Source of the DNA: Primula veris | Lineage: Eukaryota; Streptophyta; Magnoliopsida; Ericales; Primulaceae | Length of the DNA stretch: 64,000 bases | Direction: 5' to 3' | Assembly: GCA_963682055.1 (NCBI GenBank) | Contig: OY821746.1 | Location: 19,953,992-20,017,991 of the forward strand | Part shown: in pieces, positions 1-13,247 of the stretch | Numbering within the stretch: position 1 is the first letter of the stretch | Layout of the letters: each line of letters opens with the position of its first letter | Notes under the pieces: model-generated | Seen by the model: only the letters and a program-made list of their open reading frames with translations | What the model was told of the DNA's origin: nothing | Databases searched by the model: none | Translations under genes and position numbers: made by a program

Positions 1-902
1 CATAGGTGGTCATAGGATCGCTGCTTTGATTTATTTTTATGTCTTTCTTAGGTGTTTACTTCGTGTTTAGAATTTGGTCTTTTGGTATTTGTATCGGTCG
101 ATTGATGAGATTTGGAATTTGGTCCAGCTTTAATCTATCTGAGCTGGGGTTACTTGATCAATGAAAGTGTTTGCGATAGGTAATCATCTTAGTCTTTTTT
201 GGATTTCTCTTTCTACAATCTGAATATTGAGGGAAGAAATTTAGGTACTAACAGACAACTAAGACTTAATCCACATTTTAGGGGCCGGTTTTACAGGCTT
301 AGTAGCAGTAAACATCCAACTCACTTCCGCTCCTTGGTCAGAAATGCGTCTCGGCGTTCTTTTCGTCAAAATACGCTCTAACCTGGACGGACGGAAAAAA
401 GGGCGGTGAAAGAGAAAAAAGAATGACAGAGATATCATAGAAAGGAAGGGAGAGAGAGAGAGGGTGAGAGGGACAGATACCAGATAAATACAGGCGGGAT
501 GGATGAGACATAGTGGGTGCAGCTGATGTTGAAACTAAATATTAACCTGAAGTTTTCTAAATTGACATTTATTTTCAGACTTGTACCATACCATGTATCT
601 TGAAAGATGTAATTATAAACTTAATTGTTTATTAGTTTAGCATTTATAGATTACTCTCTAGTCTCTACTAATAAAAAAATATAACAGTTTAGTGTGTGCG
701 ATTCACATTGTAACATTATACTGTATACTGACATTTTTCAAGATTTCTTCAAAATGATCTTTACTCAGAGTAATATAAATTAAAATATTTGGCAAGCAGT
801 ATGGTCTATTAGACATTTTATTTCTTCTTACTCTCTTAGTATTATCATATTTTGCATATTGACGTGTTAAATTACAAAAATTTTATTATTGGTTATTTAC
901 AG
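1..902 (+). other. Upstream intron sequence of the YKT6-type gene
   Basis: No coding exon is recognised here. The stretch ends in a splice acceptor (TTTACAG at about 896-902) that leads into the first visible YKT6 exon, so at least its right part is intron. The missing N-terminal longin exons of this protein family were looked for and not seen, so they lie left of the window. A purine-rich GAGAGAGAG tract sits at about 445-465. Confidence 0.5.
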
Positions 903-3900
903 AATACAAAGTTCATTCTTACAATAGGAATGGACTATGCGCAGTGGGTTTGATGGACGACCACTATCCCGTTCGAAGCGCTTTTTCTTTGCTTAATCAG
1001 GTATTATCCAATTCTCGTGGTCCAGTTTCATTCTTTTTTAAAATAATGATTTAATTTAAGCTGGGTATCACTGCAATTAATCGCCAATTCTTGAATGTGT
1101 CCCTTTGGAACTTTTAAGTATGAGTTTATGTAATCATATTTTGTAAAACAATTTTGGTTTCTTAGTGAAAGTTTACTATATTTGTTTTGAAGATAAAATG
1201 GCCTCTGGATTAAACATATTACGATTTTTTTAAAGAAGAGCTATACAATAATCAGTAATATTTGACAGTCGAGTTTGAGAGAACCTGTTTTTAAGTAAAT
1301 GCAGCCTTGCATTATGCGTGTTCTTTAGATCTTCACGTGCACATTGGCATGTTTTTTATCCTCTGCAAAGCTCTTCGAGCTGTTAATTTTTCTGCGGTAT
1401 TCACATTTTTCCTGCACTTACACACTGAAAGTTTTATCATGTATGCTTGTAATAAATAATGATGAGGTTAAAATTTATTGACTGGTAGGCCTTTTTTGTG
1501 GTAGTAAAGAAGTCATGCAAGGACTGTTTCTTTCTGCACTTGCTTATGATTTAGTTTTTCACAAACTATGAACTTGTAGTTAAAATATAATGTATAGAAC
1601 ACGACGTTGAATGCTGATTTGCAAGAGTAGCTACTTAAGAATGCGTTTTTCACGTAAAGGCCTTTGATGCCTGTCATTGCTTAGGGGAAGATAACAAGCT
1701 GGGTCTTTGTTACCTCTTGGTCTTTTTGTTTTGACGCTATCCCCGAGCTTCCTGATATTCTATACGTGTTCTTTTTCTATATACTGATGGTTGATACTTA
1801 TTTTCTAACAATGGCATAAAGAAGGGAAAGGGAAAAAGAACCCAAAACAACAATTCTCTAATAATAATACAGATGCTCAGGTCTTTTTACAAATGGAAAT
1901 CTTGGTATTTCTAAACCATAAACTCGTTCTTTCCCTCTCAAGGATCAATTTGCTAATATAAGAAAAAGCTTATAATTGCCCCGTGAAGTGTACTTATCAG
2001 AAGTACTTCTTTTATGACTGTTTGAAAAAAGAATGAAAGGGTGTTTGTCAAAAGTTGATCATATGCATGTCCCCTTTAACTCAATTATATTGACACACTG
2101 AGGGAAATGGAAGGACCTTAAGAATTGAATGTGCAAAAGTCTATCCAAAGAGGAAGCTGTTTGTATGGGTTACACAAATACTAATTTTCTTATATACAGG
2201 TACTTGACGAGTACCAGAAGAATTTTGGTGACTCATGGAAAACCGTGCAAGCTGATAGTACTCAACCTTGGCCTTACCTGAATGAAGCTCTCGTCAAATT
2301 TCAGGTACTCTTATGCCATTTATATTACATTTTCAAAATCACACCAGGACTAATATTTCCTGATTTCATTTAAATAAGTTTTATGTATTTACCTTGCTCT
2401 TTCTGTCCTTAGGACCCTGCTGAAGCTGACAAGTTGTTGAGAATCCAGAGGGAACTAGATGAGACAAAGATCATACTTGTGAGTACATACTTATTTAACC
2501 ACGATATGTCAAATAAATTTGCACGGTTTTAGCATTTCTCCTCTTGTTACAGATTATTTCCGGTGTCATTAGATTTTACCTTTTTAGTCCGAAAACTACA
2601 TGACATCGAGATTGAAAATACATTAATTGCAGCATCTTTTGTTTATTTGTTTTCTTCGCGTGCTTTTTAACTGTTGACTGTTGAACCTCGTAGGCACTTC
2701 TTTGCAACCCTAACATACTAATTTTACGAATATTAAGCTGTTAGGTATCGTTTGTTTTCAGAAGTTCAGTTATTTAAACAAAGTTCAATTGGTCATATAT
2801 AGTGGGCTTATTCATAGTACTCTGTGGTACATGGTCATTCGTATTTATAAAAATGCCAAACTAATTATTTTCTTTTATAATTGGGGAGGTTTTATTGGTA
2901 AACTGGTGGTAGGGATATTTTCTTTTAATCATTATATTAATAGTAATCTGCAAAGATTTGGTGCCATCGGTTCTGCTTTTTATGAATATGACATATATGC
3001 AAACACGTACATAGATGGAATAATCACCTAAAGATCATGTGCATTGGTTTCTTTTGAACTGGTGAAAATATTGGATGTTGCAACCTGCAATGGCCTAACC
3101 GTTTTCATACATGCTTGTTTCTGGGTATATGATTACTCTTCTTGAATATGTAACAAAAATTAATATGAAAGTTAGTGTGCACCAATTCCACTTTTCTGTC
3201 CCCCAAATTCCCTAGAATTTAAACACTTGCTAAGAGGGGTCTTTCTTCTCTCTTAAATGTTCATGGTGCTTTTCATACTTGACCACTAGTAATCTGTATC
3301 TTTTTTTTTTTAAGCTTAAACTGACACGTAATCTGTATCTTGTTTGACAGGTTTCCTAAGAGCATAGTTTTTATATTTATTATCTTTTGAATTTGTTGAC
3401 CTTCTTTGTAGCACAAAACCATTGACAGTGTCCTTGCACGAGGTGAGAAGCTGGATAGTTTAGTTGAGAAGAGTACCGATCTCAGTGCAGCTTCACAGGT
3501 AATTGCTCAACCTTTTCATGTATCATATTGTGGCTTACATTAACTTCATATTGAACACTTTCACAATTAATTGGTTTATGTCACTCATAATTTCAAAATA
3601 ACATATTAGTGTTCCCTTGTAAGCAGAAAGTGTAATATGTGATAGAGTGATACAGTTGGTATGTTGTATTATTAGGCTCATGTTGAAATATATTACGCAT
3701 TACTCAAAACTACTCGAAGATGTAATGGTGTAACTGTGATTTCTTTTTTTTATCTGTTTTAGGCTTTATGGCTTGTGGTTGTGCTGTTTACTTGTTCCCT
3801 TTTGACCCTGCCTTACTGTTTGCCCTTTAAAATGCATGCTTTTTGGAACTGTATATTTATCCTTTATTCCTTTCATGGACTTTGAGGCATTGAACTGATG

Positions 3901-5377
3901 ATGGCCCCACAACTTTATGCTTTATAATATGATAAATAGAACTTCAGATTAGATATCAAACCTCAAACTACTCTTCCTCTAGTTATGTAATTTGTTACCG
4001 CAATGTCATGTAATTTTGGTTGTCATCTTCTTGAACGATTACCTAATTAACCTCTCTGCATGTAGTTGAATAAGCTGAATATTTTTTTCCTATGGTTTCC
4101 GCAGATCGATATAATGTTTTGAAGTGTTCCAGAATAGTTGTGGGTTGCAAAAATAAATTATATATGGGGATTGGGGGGGACTATATGTCCTGCTGTTGTG
4201 CTTAAAGAGTTAAATTGGCTTGTACCATTCTCCTATAATGTTCCCTGCAAATATTCTTGTTTTCCTCGAGATATTGTTATTGATACATAGATGTTTCTTG
4301 TGTTTTTAAAATTTTTATGGTGCAAGTGAAGTCGGGTTCAGTTCTAAAAGAAATATCTGTATTATAAAGCTTGTCGAACAAGGCAAAAAGAGAGTTGGTC
4401 AACTGGTCTTAAAACTCGCTTGTAGGGCACTTATATCATCTCATAGTGAGTAAGGTGATTATAATAGAAAAGTATCATACTATCTTTAGTCACTTTAGGT
4501 ATAACTATTAAGCAATAATAACATGAAAAATGACTATACAATGTTGATCATAGTAAAGGTAAACGGACTTCTTTGAAAAATAGTTACCAGCTCAAAGCTG
4601 CTCATACTTTTGACAGTAATTGGGTGCCTAGCATTTTAGAAGTAACTTTTACTCGTGCAAGTACTAAACATGGAGTGCATGTGGTTTCGTGTAGTGATCT
4701 ATTGTTAGATGCAGTGGTATATTTATTACTCTGGAAAAAAAGAGGTGTTAGGGACTTCGCTTTCTAATTGTTTGGGGTATGGCAAGGAAATTAGCTTAAA
4801 TGAATAGTTCTGTTGAATATTATTCTCTGTTTTGTTCATTGCAACTATGTGGATGATGCTAACATATATTTAATGAGGTAATGCTCAAGAAGTGAATTAT
4901 TTAATACTTATTTACTATATAGTGGTAGTGGAGAGTTTTCATTTCCATTGGAAACTAGTTCTTTGACTCATTACCAAAAACCTTTCTTAAGGTAAATGTC
5001 ATTACCTCTGCCAGATCTTAAAGTGCTATATATATATGCCACGTAATAGTTGTCGCTCCTGCCATCTTTTTTCCTATCTTCTATGCTTTTATTCCATCAC
5101 CAAGCTCCACAACTCATGTTGTTGACCACCACTTTGGTGTTCGCGGCTTAATGTTAATTACGAGTAAAGTAGTAATTTATCATCATTAGTGTGTATGCTG
5201 TCATTGTAGTGGCACTTGATTAGAAACAACATTTTGTTGATAAATAAACATGATTTATGTCCCCCATTGTCACTTATTTACTATTTGATGCTAATAAAAA
5301 AAACTTTTGATTTGGTGTGAAAACAGATGTTTTACAAGCAGGCGAAGAAAACAAATTCATGCTGTACAATATTGTGA
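903..5377 (+). CDS. YKT61: YKT6-type SNARE, 5'-partial, five exons visible
   Basis: Exons read at 903-1000, 2200-2304, 2413-2478, 3412-3498 and 5327-5377, all with GT-AG borders and an open joined frame. The first visible codon is split (its first G lies upstream). The product runs from [16 protein letters not shown] (end of the longin domain), through [19 protein letters not shown] and the R-SNARE coil with the zero-layer Arg in [10 protein letters not shown], to the C-terminal tail [10 protein letters not shown]. The double Cys near the end is the farnesylation/palmitoylation signal of YKT6, which anchors this SNARE to membranes without a transmembrane helix. It is an R-SNARE for ER-Golgi and vacuolar fusion. 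Exon lengths of 105, 66, 87 and 51 nt keep phase 0. The longin N-terminus is outside the window. I recognise the plant YKT6 family from its sequence; the paralogue number (61 or 62) is inferred. Confidence 0.93.
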
Positions 5378-8300
5378 GCTTTAAGATTGAAGAACTTTGA
5401 AGGAAATGACTTTGATGAAAAATACGTAATTGCTTTCTCCTATCTATATCCGTTGTTTACAGAGTCCATGGTATTGTATCTTGATATTCAGATTTGAAAT
5501 TGTCAGTGAGGATCGCTGATAGCTAATCATTTTCGTACTTAACTACCTTTATTTGTTTTGTATTATATCGGAGCTTGGTTCACTTTCTTCTGTTATTTAC
5601 TTCTTTTGGTCGATTTCTTGTACAGATTTGAGTCTGTATTATAAATGTGAGTGCTTTAATGTGGTTACGGTTTGCATTGTTCAAGGTCCACTTGGGCGCT
5701 TTGGTGGAATTGTCTTGCCCTCTTCCATTCTCTTCTCGATTAACTCAACCTAATCTTACATCAGTATTGAGTGTGTGTCCTTTTTTATGTCAATAGAGAC
5801 AAACAAACGTCCTCTTCTTGCTGTCCTGGAATAAAATATGGAGAACTTGTTTTCATTGGAGTCGTTTCTGAATTATCTTTTGGCAGGACTATTTGAGTTT
5901 ATTTCTCAGTGTCTTCAATTTTATAGATTAGCATACGCTATTCATATGATCTTTATTTTTCCAATGCTTTTTGAGTATTAATTCTTCAAAGATCTTCGGG
6001 AAAATGAGTCAATACAATGGTTAAGACTATGGCTAGGGGTCCAAAATTTGCTCTTACAATGGTTAACAATAGTGGTAATGTTATATTCTGACATGCTTTT
6101 TCTCTCTTTTTGTTTAATGCCATGAAATCTCAAATCTCATTGGAAAAATTATGGAAAAGGAAATTCTACACAATCGTCCCATATTTTCAAGTGAAAGTTT
6201 GCACCGAGCTAAGCCTTCAAAGAAATAAAATCGACAATTTTATGTTTTTAACTGTGAATGTAATATCAGATATGGATCTTGGCCCCTCAAGCGAATCCTG
6301 GTTCCGTCGCCTTTACCAATAATATCACTACTAGGTCTTTGATATTTTTAACCAAGCCAGTTTTATTTGACAATCCGTTAGTTACGCTTACAAGTGATGA
6401 TATCTCGAGTGCCCGGTTGCGCACCCTTTATCATTCTCACCAAAGGCCTTCTGTGTTATATTATTTGTTGTGTATCTGTAGTTTTATACTGAGAAGTGAA
6501 CCACATGTGTACACTGACTATATTAAACATCGCTCGTTCTTTTTATAGGTGCATATATAATTGATATCACAATCTAAAGGATCATTACAAATTGCAATAT
6601 TCAAATTTTCAGATAGTTCTTACTGCATTTCGCTTGAGGGCAGTTTTGAGATTCAGTGTTCGCTAATGGTGATACATTTTTTATTTCTAGACGTAACATA
6701 TGTGAAATAAGTTGCATGCGTGAATCTGAGTTTGCATTTGCAGTTATGCATGTTGTCGGTGAAATGATTTTCTTCCTCATGTCCGAATTCTCTACATTTT
6801 TACCTTCTCGTTCCGATTTTCTCGTTTCCCTTATAGTATTATAAGTACATGTCCAGACTAATATTAAGTCACATTTGTAAAATTTCGTTTTCCATGTTCT
6901 TCTTGTTTACAATTCCCTAACTATGCTTTTACCCAAACATATTTTGTATACGTGCAATCAAGCACCGATCCTCTATCCCATATTTTGTATCTCTTTCTGT
7001 GTCCCCTTAACCAATTTTGCTTTAATTTCTAAATTTATAACTTTTTGTATATGTTTATAAACTTTTACAATTTATTCTATTTGCAAATTACGCAATAGCG
7101 CAACAAGCATCTCTCCGTTCTCATTAGGAGTGTGTGAAATAAGAAAAATGTGCATAAATAATTAATTGTTTAAGATAGACATGTGATTATACGGAGTCCG
7201 GATTCTATTAACCCCTCTTCTACATCCCCTTTCGCACCCCATATGCTTTTTAACCGGTTTGAAAAAAATACTACAATTTCGATAAAGCATGTATTTCTCA
7301 TGAGAAAGTCAAATGTTTTATTTTGAAATAAAAATAAGAACTACTGTAAACACTGAATAAAAAAAATTATGCAAATCTGTACAAATATTATTAAATCTGT
7401 GTATGTGCACTTAATCAAAAGCATTAAATTATCATCACAATAACCGACACAAGGTTAATAATAAGAATAATGCTACTGTATGATATATTAACACACAACC
7501 ACACAAATCATAAAATAAGGATAAGGATACAATGAGTTCCAATTTCAAAGTGTAAGACCCCATGCTACTGTCACATTATCTTTTCGTGTTACACTGATAT
7601 TGCCAAAAGTTTACAAAAACAAGGTATTTGATGGTAATCTATGATGTAAAAGCATACTGTGTGCGTCTCTAAAGGATGTGTGTGTGACATTTGGTAAATT
7701 GTTCCTCCTCAGTCATCACTTTTTCACATACCTATATTTTATATCGCATTTTTTGATAGGTCGTTTTTAATTTTTTGATCATTGTCGTTTTGGTTCTCAA
7801 ACCAAAAGTTTAGAACTGAAAACTAGTTAAGGGTTGGAGGACCCTGAAACAAAACCCTAGTATATAACGAAATATATGAAATTTCGAAATTTGGCTAAAC
7901 AGTCGTTCAAAGAAATCACCATAGAAAATGAGAACAATTATCTGTGAAAACAACACTGACAAAGCTGAATGCATCGCATCAAGGGCAGCAACAATACAGT
8001 CGTTCAGAAGATAACTCTAGTCCGGCTCATTAATGGCAAGGTCCGTGTCCTTTCTTTTTGTACCAATTCAACGTGACATGAACAATAACTTATGCGCATT
8101 CAATAACGAGTTAAACATAAGAAAAGGCTCGCTTATGGGTCGTCCATCAAATTACAAAATCTAAGTACATGTTAGTACCATTATAATCCAACATTAACAT
8201 CTTCTTTTCTTTACATCCACCGTCAAACTCTATATTTCAACTGCAAAGATCGAGGAACTAAATCTTACCTTATATCTTGTTATCTTTTGATTGAACATCA

Positions 8301-8919
8301 TCTTACATTTTATATAGTTAGATTAATGTATAAACATACTCAACTAAACAGTTTCACAAACAATAAACAATTTTGTATTCGGCTTGTTAAACACTCGGTT
8401 TATATGTATATTCAAACATGAACCAAACAATTACATTTTGCACAAACTATGTGAAAATGAACATGAACGTGCCTTCCCACTAGGTTCGGTTCATTTCCCA
8501 CCCTAGGTATGAGCAGTAAAATCATGCCTGGACAAAGACAACGAGGGCCAAAGTGAACAATTTACTGTCAGGGTTTAGAAAATAGACTAGAGGCAGAAAA
8601 GAACAATATGCAAAAGGTACCTCTAAAAACAGAAAAAAAAAAAACTAAGCAAAAAGCACCTGTAGAAACAGAAAATAAATAAATAAAGACGCCTTCATTT
8701 TTCCCAAATCAACTTAATAACCCACAAACATTCTCAAAGCAACGAAACACACTGCAATCACACTAATTAAACAAAGGCCACAACATAGTTGAGATCAATA
8801 AAACATACACGCAAGTTATCCAAATTCCAAGACTGTAACTACGAACAAGGATTACGCCACCAACCCTTTTATTTATGTATATAAGTAGTGGGGACGAAGC
8901 AGGTTGATTGTTCATTTGC
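5378..8919. other. 3' region of YKT6 gene and intergenic DNA
   Basis: The first few hundred bases after the YKT6 stop are presumably its 3' UTR; the genes flanking this interval converge. No supported ORF was found. A fragment near 6270-6312 ends in CCTGGTTCCGTCGCC, which resembles repeat tails seen again at 29.9 and 36.4 kb. The remainder is AT-rich and featureless to my reading. Confidence 0.4.
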
Positions 8920-11826
8920 TTATTTCCCAAGAAGGGACTTAAACCACCAAATCCCTTTAGTATCCTTGGGGGCTTCATCTTCCTCCGGTGGTGGATTAGT
9001 TTGCGGGGTCTTATGAAGTTTGCTCACATCATAGCCCTCTCCTTTAGCCTTCTCAACTAATTCATTATATATCTCTTCATCCAAATGGGTCTCCCTGCAT
9101 AATATCTGATGGGAAAAAAAAGATAAGTCAGAGACAATCAGACAACTTTAAAGTATAAGGAGTAGATAGAATACTCAACATGCAAAGAAAATTTGCTTTA
9201 GATATAGGGCAATTTTTTTGCAGCTTTTAAGCAAATAAGCTGGAAATTTTCAGGTTAAAAAAAACCAGCTTAATTAAGCAGCTAACAGCCTCTAGCTTAC
9301 TTGGACAAAAAGCCATAAAGCTCATCAGCTTTTAAGATAATAAACAAAATGCAGTCTAGATTTTAAGAATAATAGCAAGAAAACTGCAACTAAACAAGGC
9401 ATTGCTCTGATTTCAAACCAAAGAAAAAAGCTTATTTTGAATAATAACAAACACAAGCTAATCAGCTAAGAGCCTAGAAGTTTCTCCGGACAATTTGAGC
9501 AAGTCTCCCAATTAATATGTAATGATAAATCATTGTCAATGAAACAATATTGAGAACAAACAAAACTCCATGCAATGAAATGAATTGACCCATAAGCAGG
9601 AGCTTGTATCAATATTGGGATGTGACATTGAGCCAAATTAGTTAACAAAAGAAATGAATCACTGATAGATCTTTCTGCAATTTTTACATTTACCTGGTAA
9701 CTGGCAGTTAAAAGAGCATCCCTTCAATAAAACAGTCAACCTTACATTGAACTCATAAAGAGTAGCTCGTTACCAGCTCGTAAGCAAACATCAAAGAAGT
9801 ACATATTCTATCCAATCTATGATTTGAAAGTTGAAACTAAATGGTTGACAAACATAGTTCTTACTTGAATTATTTACGATGCATGCCGAGTCAACAATAA
9901 TCTCTTTGTTTATTCTAACCAATTGAACAGTCAATAAAAATAGATAAAGAAGTACCTAGTAAGTGTGAAAGGCCAGAAATGCTCTAATCTCTTGCTGGTT
10001 GTGTCAAAATTCTTTCTTGGGTAAAGTTTCAATTAGTTTATGTGAAAACAGCTACTTTAAGTTTTGCTTTCTGGGGTAAATTTTCAACTAATTTCATTGA
10101 AAACAACATTCATAAAGAATTTCTTTCAAGGGTAAAGTTTCAACTAGTTTCCCTGAAAACAACATCCACAGAATTTTATTTCTTTCTTGGGAAAAGTTCC
10201 AACTAATTTCCCTAAACACAACATTCAAAGAAAAATTTTCTCGGCACTTTCCGTGAAAACAACATTCATAAATGCCAATTCTCATAAATAAAGACGCCTA
10301 TTTTCTCAATTCCCTTATATTAAATACATAATAAACCACGTTTCAATTAACTACTGTATTGTCATTATATTTTTCTTCCCTTCGCAAAGTAGTTTTGAAA
10401 ACGCAAACAAACAGTGACCCACTAGAATAATAAACTTTTTCCTCATTACAAAATTATTAAAAACAGTATCAATAGACCAGATCAACAAACAAGAGTGGCA
10501 AAAAATTTACGAGGTCAATAAAAATAAAAATATATTGATGAAAAACAATCTTACTGCCAAAAGGTAGATACCACAAATACATGAATTATATACAAGTATA
10601 TACATGGGGAAATAAATAAAAACAAAATCCTATTTCCTTGCTTGATGTTTTTTAACAAACGTATACTATTATTAACTTATACCAACAAATAAAACCCCCA
10701 AAAAAATGCATGCCCATTATTTTTTTTAGTAGGTCAACGAAGTCATTCCTATTTTATCATTTCTTAAACCTTCTTTATGATAGAATAATTCAGCAACCAA
10801 ATTCAAACTCACAACTCATAAAACACAATCAAGAACAATAACTATAAAAAAACAATATAATCTGCAATACACATTCAAGGCATGATGTGCACGGTAATTA
10901 CAGCAAACAAGACACAAAGAAAAATAAAAAGTAAGAAGATAAAACAACCTTCTTTCACATTATTACTTTGTTTGTACACAAATCAACGAATCAAATAGTT
11001 AAGTAGAGGTTTTAGCACAAAATGAAAAAGGCAAAGTACAGAATGGTAAAAAAACAAAGCCACAACCCCTTGGAGTTATCCTGCACTTGGTCCTAGACTC
11101 CTAGTAGATGCTGTTTCGAAAAGTCAACAAAACATCAAACCATGGACTAAGAAAGGCATGACCGTATATTATAATTTGAAAACTGTATAGTAGTGTTGTG
11201 CCCCAAAATGCTAATGACATATCGATCGTGGCCTTAGAAAGCTAGTCCACAAATTTTGATATTGAAAATAAGCTTTTAAAGAACATCAATCAACTAAAAA
11301 CCACAAATCAGAATGAAGAACAACATAATCAAAAGTAGGGATTATACACAAGCAATGGAAACCACGTTGGTAGAACCTGGATCCTAACAAGGGGGTAAAT
11401 TTTGTTTAACTACAATTTTACTTATCTAGGGTTCAATCACTATATTTTAATCAAACTAAGATACATATGACAATCAAGCTTTTTTAACATATACACAAGA
11501 GGGTAATAGAGTATCATAATTAAAAGGGAAATCAGGGGGAAAAAAACCCACACAACAAAATCACTAACAACAAAACTAAAATCCAAATCTTTGAATAAGA
11601 GGCATACATTATACATTACCATGAACAATCAAATACAAGGAGATGTACATACAAAGATAGATACATATCAAGTACATAAAAAGAGTAATCTTTTTATATA
11701 TATGAGGCGTTTACCCTGATGGATGGTGAACTTACTTAAATCAGGGGCAAAGCAAATTACTAACAACAATACAAAAATCTAATGTTCGAGAAACAGGCGC
11801 ATTTATACATTGAAGTACAAAAAGTT

Positions 11827-11858
<32 letters not shown>

Positions 11859-13247
11859 GCATATACATATACATACATATCCAGAGATAATGGGTTTACT
11901 CTGATAAATGTTGAACTCACTTAAATTAGGATAAAACCAACAAAGCAGATTCACATACAACACTATAAAATCCAATCTTTGAGAAACAGGCATACATAAA
12001 AAATTAAGGCTATGTTTGGCAACAGATTTTAAAAATCCACTGAAAATCTAAATTTTTGATATCTACATTTTTGAGCTTTTTGAGGCTGAAAATCTGCTTT
12101 TTGAATGCTAAATAATCTGATTGTCCAAACACCTCTAAAAATCAGCCAAAAAAATCTGTTACCAAACGGACCCTAACTACAAGAAGTTAACACACACATA
12201 TATAGAGAAATACGGAGTATTATATATATAAATACATACCCAGAGATAGTTCCTGGAAGGCTGTCCAACCAAAGCATTGTGATAATAAGCCTCGTTAATA
12301 AACAAAACCCAATTTCGTTTAACTACAATTTTAACTTATCTAGAATTTAATGACTATATTTTAATCAAACACCAGTACATATGATAATCAAGCTTTTTTA
12401 ACATACACACAAGTGGGTAATAGAGTATCAGAACTGAAATGAAAGGGCAATCAGGACACAACCCACACAACAAAAAAACAAAATCCAAATATTTGAGAAA
12501 CAAGCATACCTAAACAGTTAAATACAATAAGTTATATATATATAATAATAATATAAAAAAAAACCAACAAAGCAGAATCACAAACAACAATATAAATATC
12601 CAATCTTTGAGAAACAAGCATACATAAACAATTAAGTACAAGAATTTAAATATTTAAAAAAAAAAGAAACATACCCAGAGATAGTTTCTGGAAGGCTGTC
12701 CAACTAAAGCAACATAATAAAAACTTACTTAACTTAGGTTAAAAACCAACAAAGCAAAATCAGAAACAACATTAAAAAAAAAAATGCAATAGTTGAGAAA
12801 CAGGCATACATAAACAATTAAGTAAAAAAAAAAAAAAGAGAGTGAAATATAGTAAAAAATATAGATAAATACCCAGAGATAGTTTCTGGAAGGCTGTCCA
12901 ACCAAAGCAACTTGGTAACCGTCATCAATATACAAAACCCAATAATCACCAACAACAGGAATAATAGGTAAAAAAGGTGGAACATAAAACTTGACTTTCA
13001 ATTTAGCCTCATCACTATTAGGATTAGCTTTATAAGCAGTTCCTTCAATAAAACTTCTTTTACCATCAGTAAATGTCTCATTCAAAACATTTACAATCCC
13101 ATCATCTTTTAAACTGTATGTTGCCCTTGTGTTTGTACCGTTTTTAGGTTGGAATCTTGATGGAAATGAAGCTATTTCATACCAACGTCCCATGTAACGT
13201 TTTAGGTCTAAACCCTTAACAACTTCCATTTCTTTTTTATTAGCCAT
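8920..13247 (-). CDS. TIL: Temperature-induced lipocalin (TIL), two exons
   Basis: Exon 1 is 12873-13247 (125 codons from ATG) and exon 2 is 8920-9105 (61 codons plus stop), joined in phase 0 across a 3767-bp intron with GT-AG ends. The 186-aa length equals the usual plant TIL length. The lipocalin signature GRWYEIASFPSRFQP is near residues 20-34. The apolar loop YVPPFLPIIPVVGDYW, thought to help attach TIL to membranes, lies near 88-103, and QPSRNYLW-ILCR spans the splice junction near 118-129. The C-terminus ends in WWFKSLLGK after a Pro/Glu-rich linker. TILs are membrane-associated lipocalins that protect against heat, cold and oxidative damage (family knowledge). A TA-rich TATA-like stretch lies about 50-65 bp upstream of the ATG on the minus strand (around 13295-13312). 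The intron holds tandem repeats, a MITE and copies of the exon 1 end, listed separately. Confidence 0.95.
10012..10276. repeat. Minisatellite in the TIL intron, about 4.5 copies of a 55-59 bp unit
   Basis: Units begin with CTTTCTTGGGTAAAG or close variants at about 10012, 10067, 10123 and 10182, with a partial unit from 10240. Each continues with a version of TTTCAACTAATTTCCCTG and AAAACAACATTCATAAA. The array lies wholly inside the lipocalin intron. A short minus-strand ORF across it only reflects repetition of the unit. Confidence 0.8.
11826..11858. repeat. (AC)n(AT)n microsatellite in the TIL intron
   Basis: About six AC repeats run directly into about ten AT repeats, followed by degenerate ATACAT repeats. 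Part of the intron repeat zone. Confidence 0.85.
12008..12173. mobile_element. Tourist-like MITE in the TIL intron, 166 bp
   Basis: The ends form imperfect terminal inverted repeats: GGCTATGTTTGGCAACAGAT on the left, and on the right (reverse complement) GGGTCCGTTTGGTAACAGAT. TAA flanks both ends (12005-12007 and 12174-12176), as expected for the 3-bp TWA target duplication of PIF/Harbinger elements. There is no coding capacity. The GTTTGGTAACAG end could also suit a hAT-type MITE, but an 8-bp duplication is not seen. Confidence 0.75.
12240..12315 (-). other. Diverged copy of the TIL exon 1 3' end, in frame, with splice donor
   Basis: Read on minus, this segment encodes NWVLFINEAYYHNALVGQ followed by PSRNYLW. 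The true exon 1 end encodes YWVLYIDDGYQVALVGQ followed by PSRNYLW. The copy therefore keeps the frame, differs at several residues, has one extra codon, and is followed by GTATGT, a good donor. A clear acceptor is not obvious; an AG lies about 13 bases upstream (TTGTAG). It may be an inert fragment or a cryptic cassette exon. Confidence 0.7.
12675..12711 (-). other. Second short copy of the TIL exon 1 3' end with donor
   Basis: About 37 bp match the end of exon 1 almost exactly on minus (GTTGGACAGCCTTCCAGAAA, then CTATCTCTGG), followed by GTATGT. The copy lies 198 bp downstream of the true donor in the gene's direction and is part of the tandem duplications. Confidence 0.75.

Larger units (their letters stand above)
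11396..12830. repeat. Serial tandem duplications in the TIL intron next to exon 1
   Basis: A block containing CAATCTTTGAGAAACAGGCA and CATAAACAATTAAGTAC recurs about six times, near 11593, 11789, 11981, 12495, 12609 and 12794. A second block (ATTTTAATCAAAC, then CAATCAAGCTTTTTTAACAT, then GGGTAATAGAGTATCA) occurs near 11450 and again near 12357. Some units also carry the 3' end of exon 1 (separate entries at 12240 and 12675). The spacing between the true exon end and its nearest copy is 198 bp. The pattern fits repeated unequal duplication that included the exon-intron border. Confidence 0.75.

Noticed and set aside
6110..6844. Three short ORFs downstream of the YKT6 gene
   Set aside because: No motif, no coding-like composition, and overlap with a repeat tail. 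Not supported as genes.
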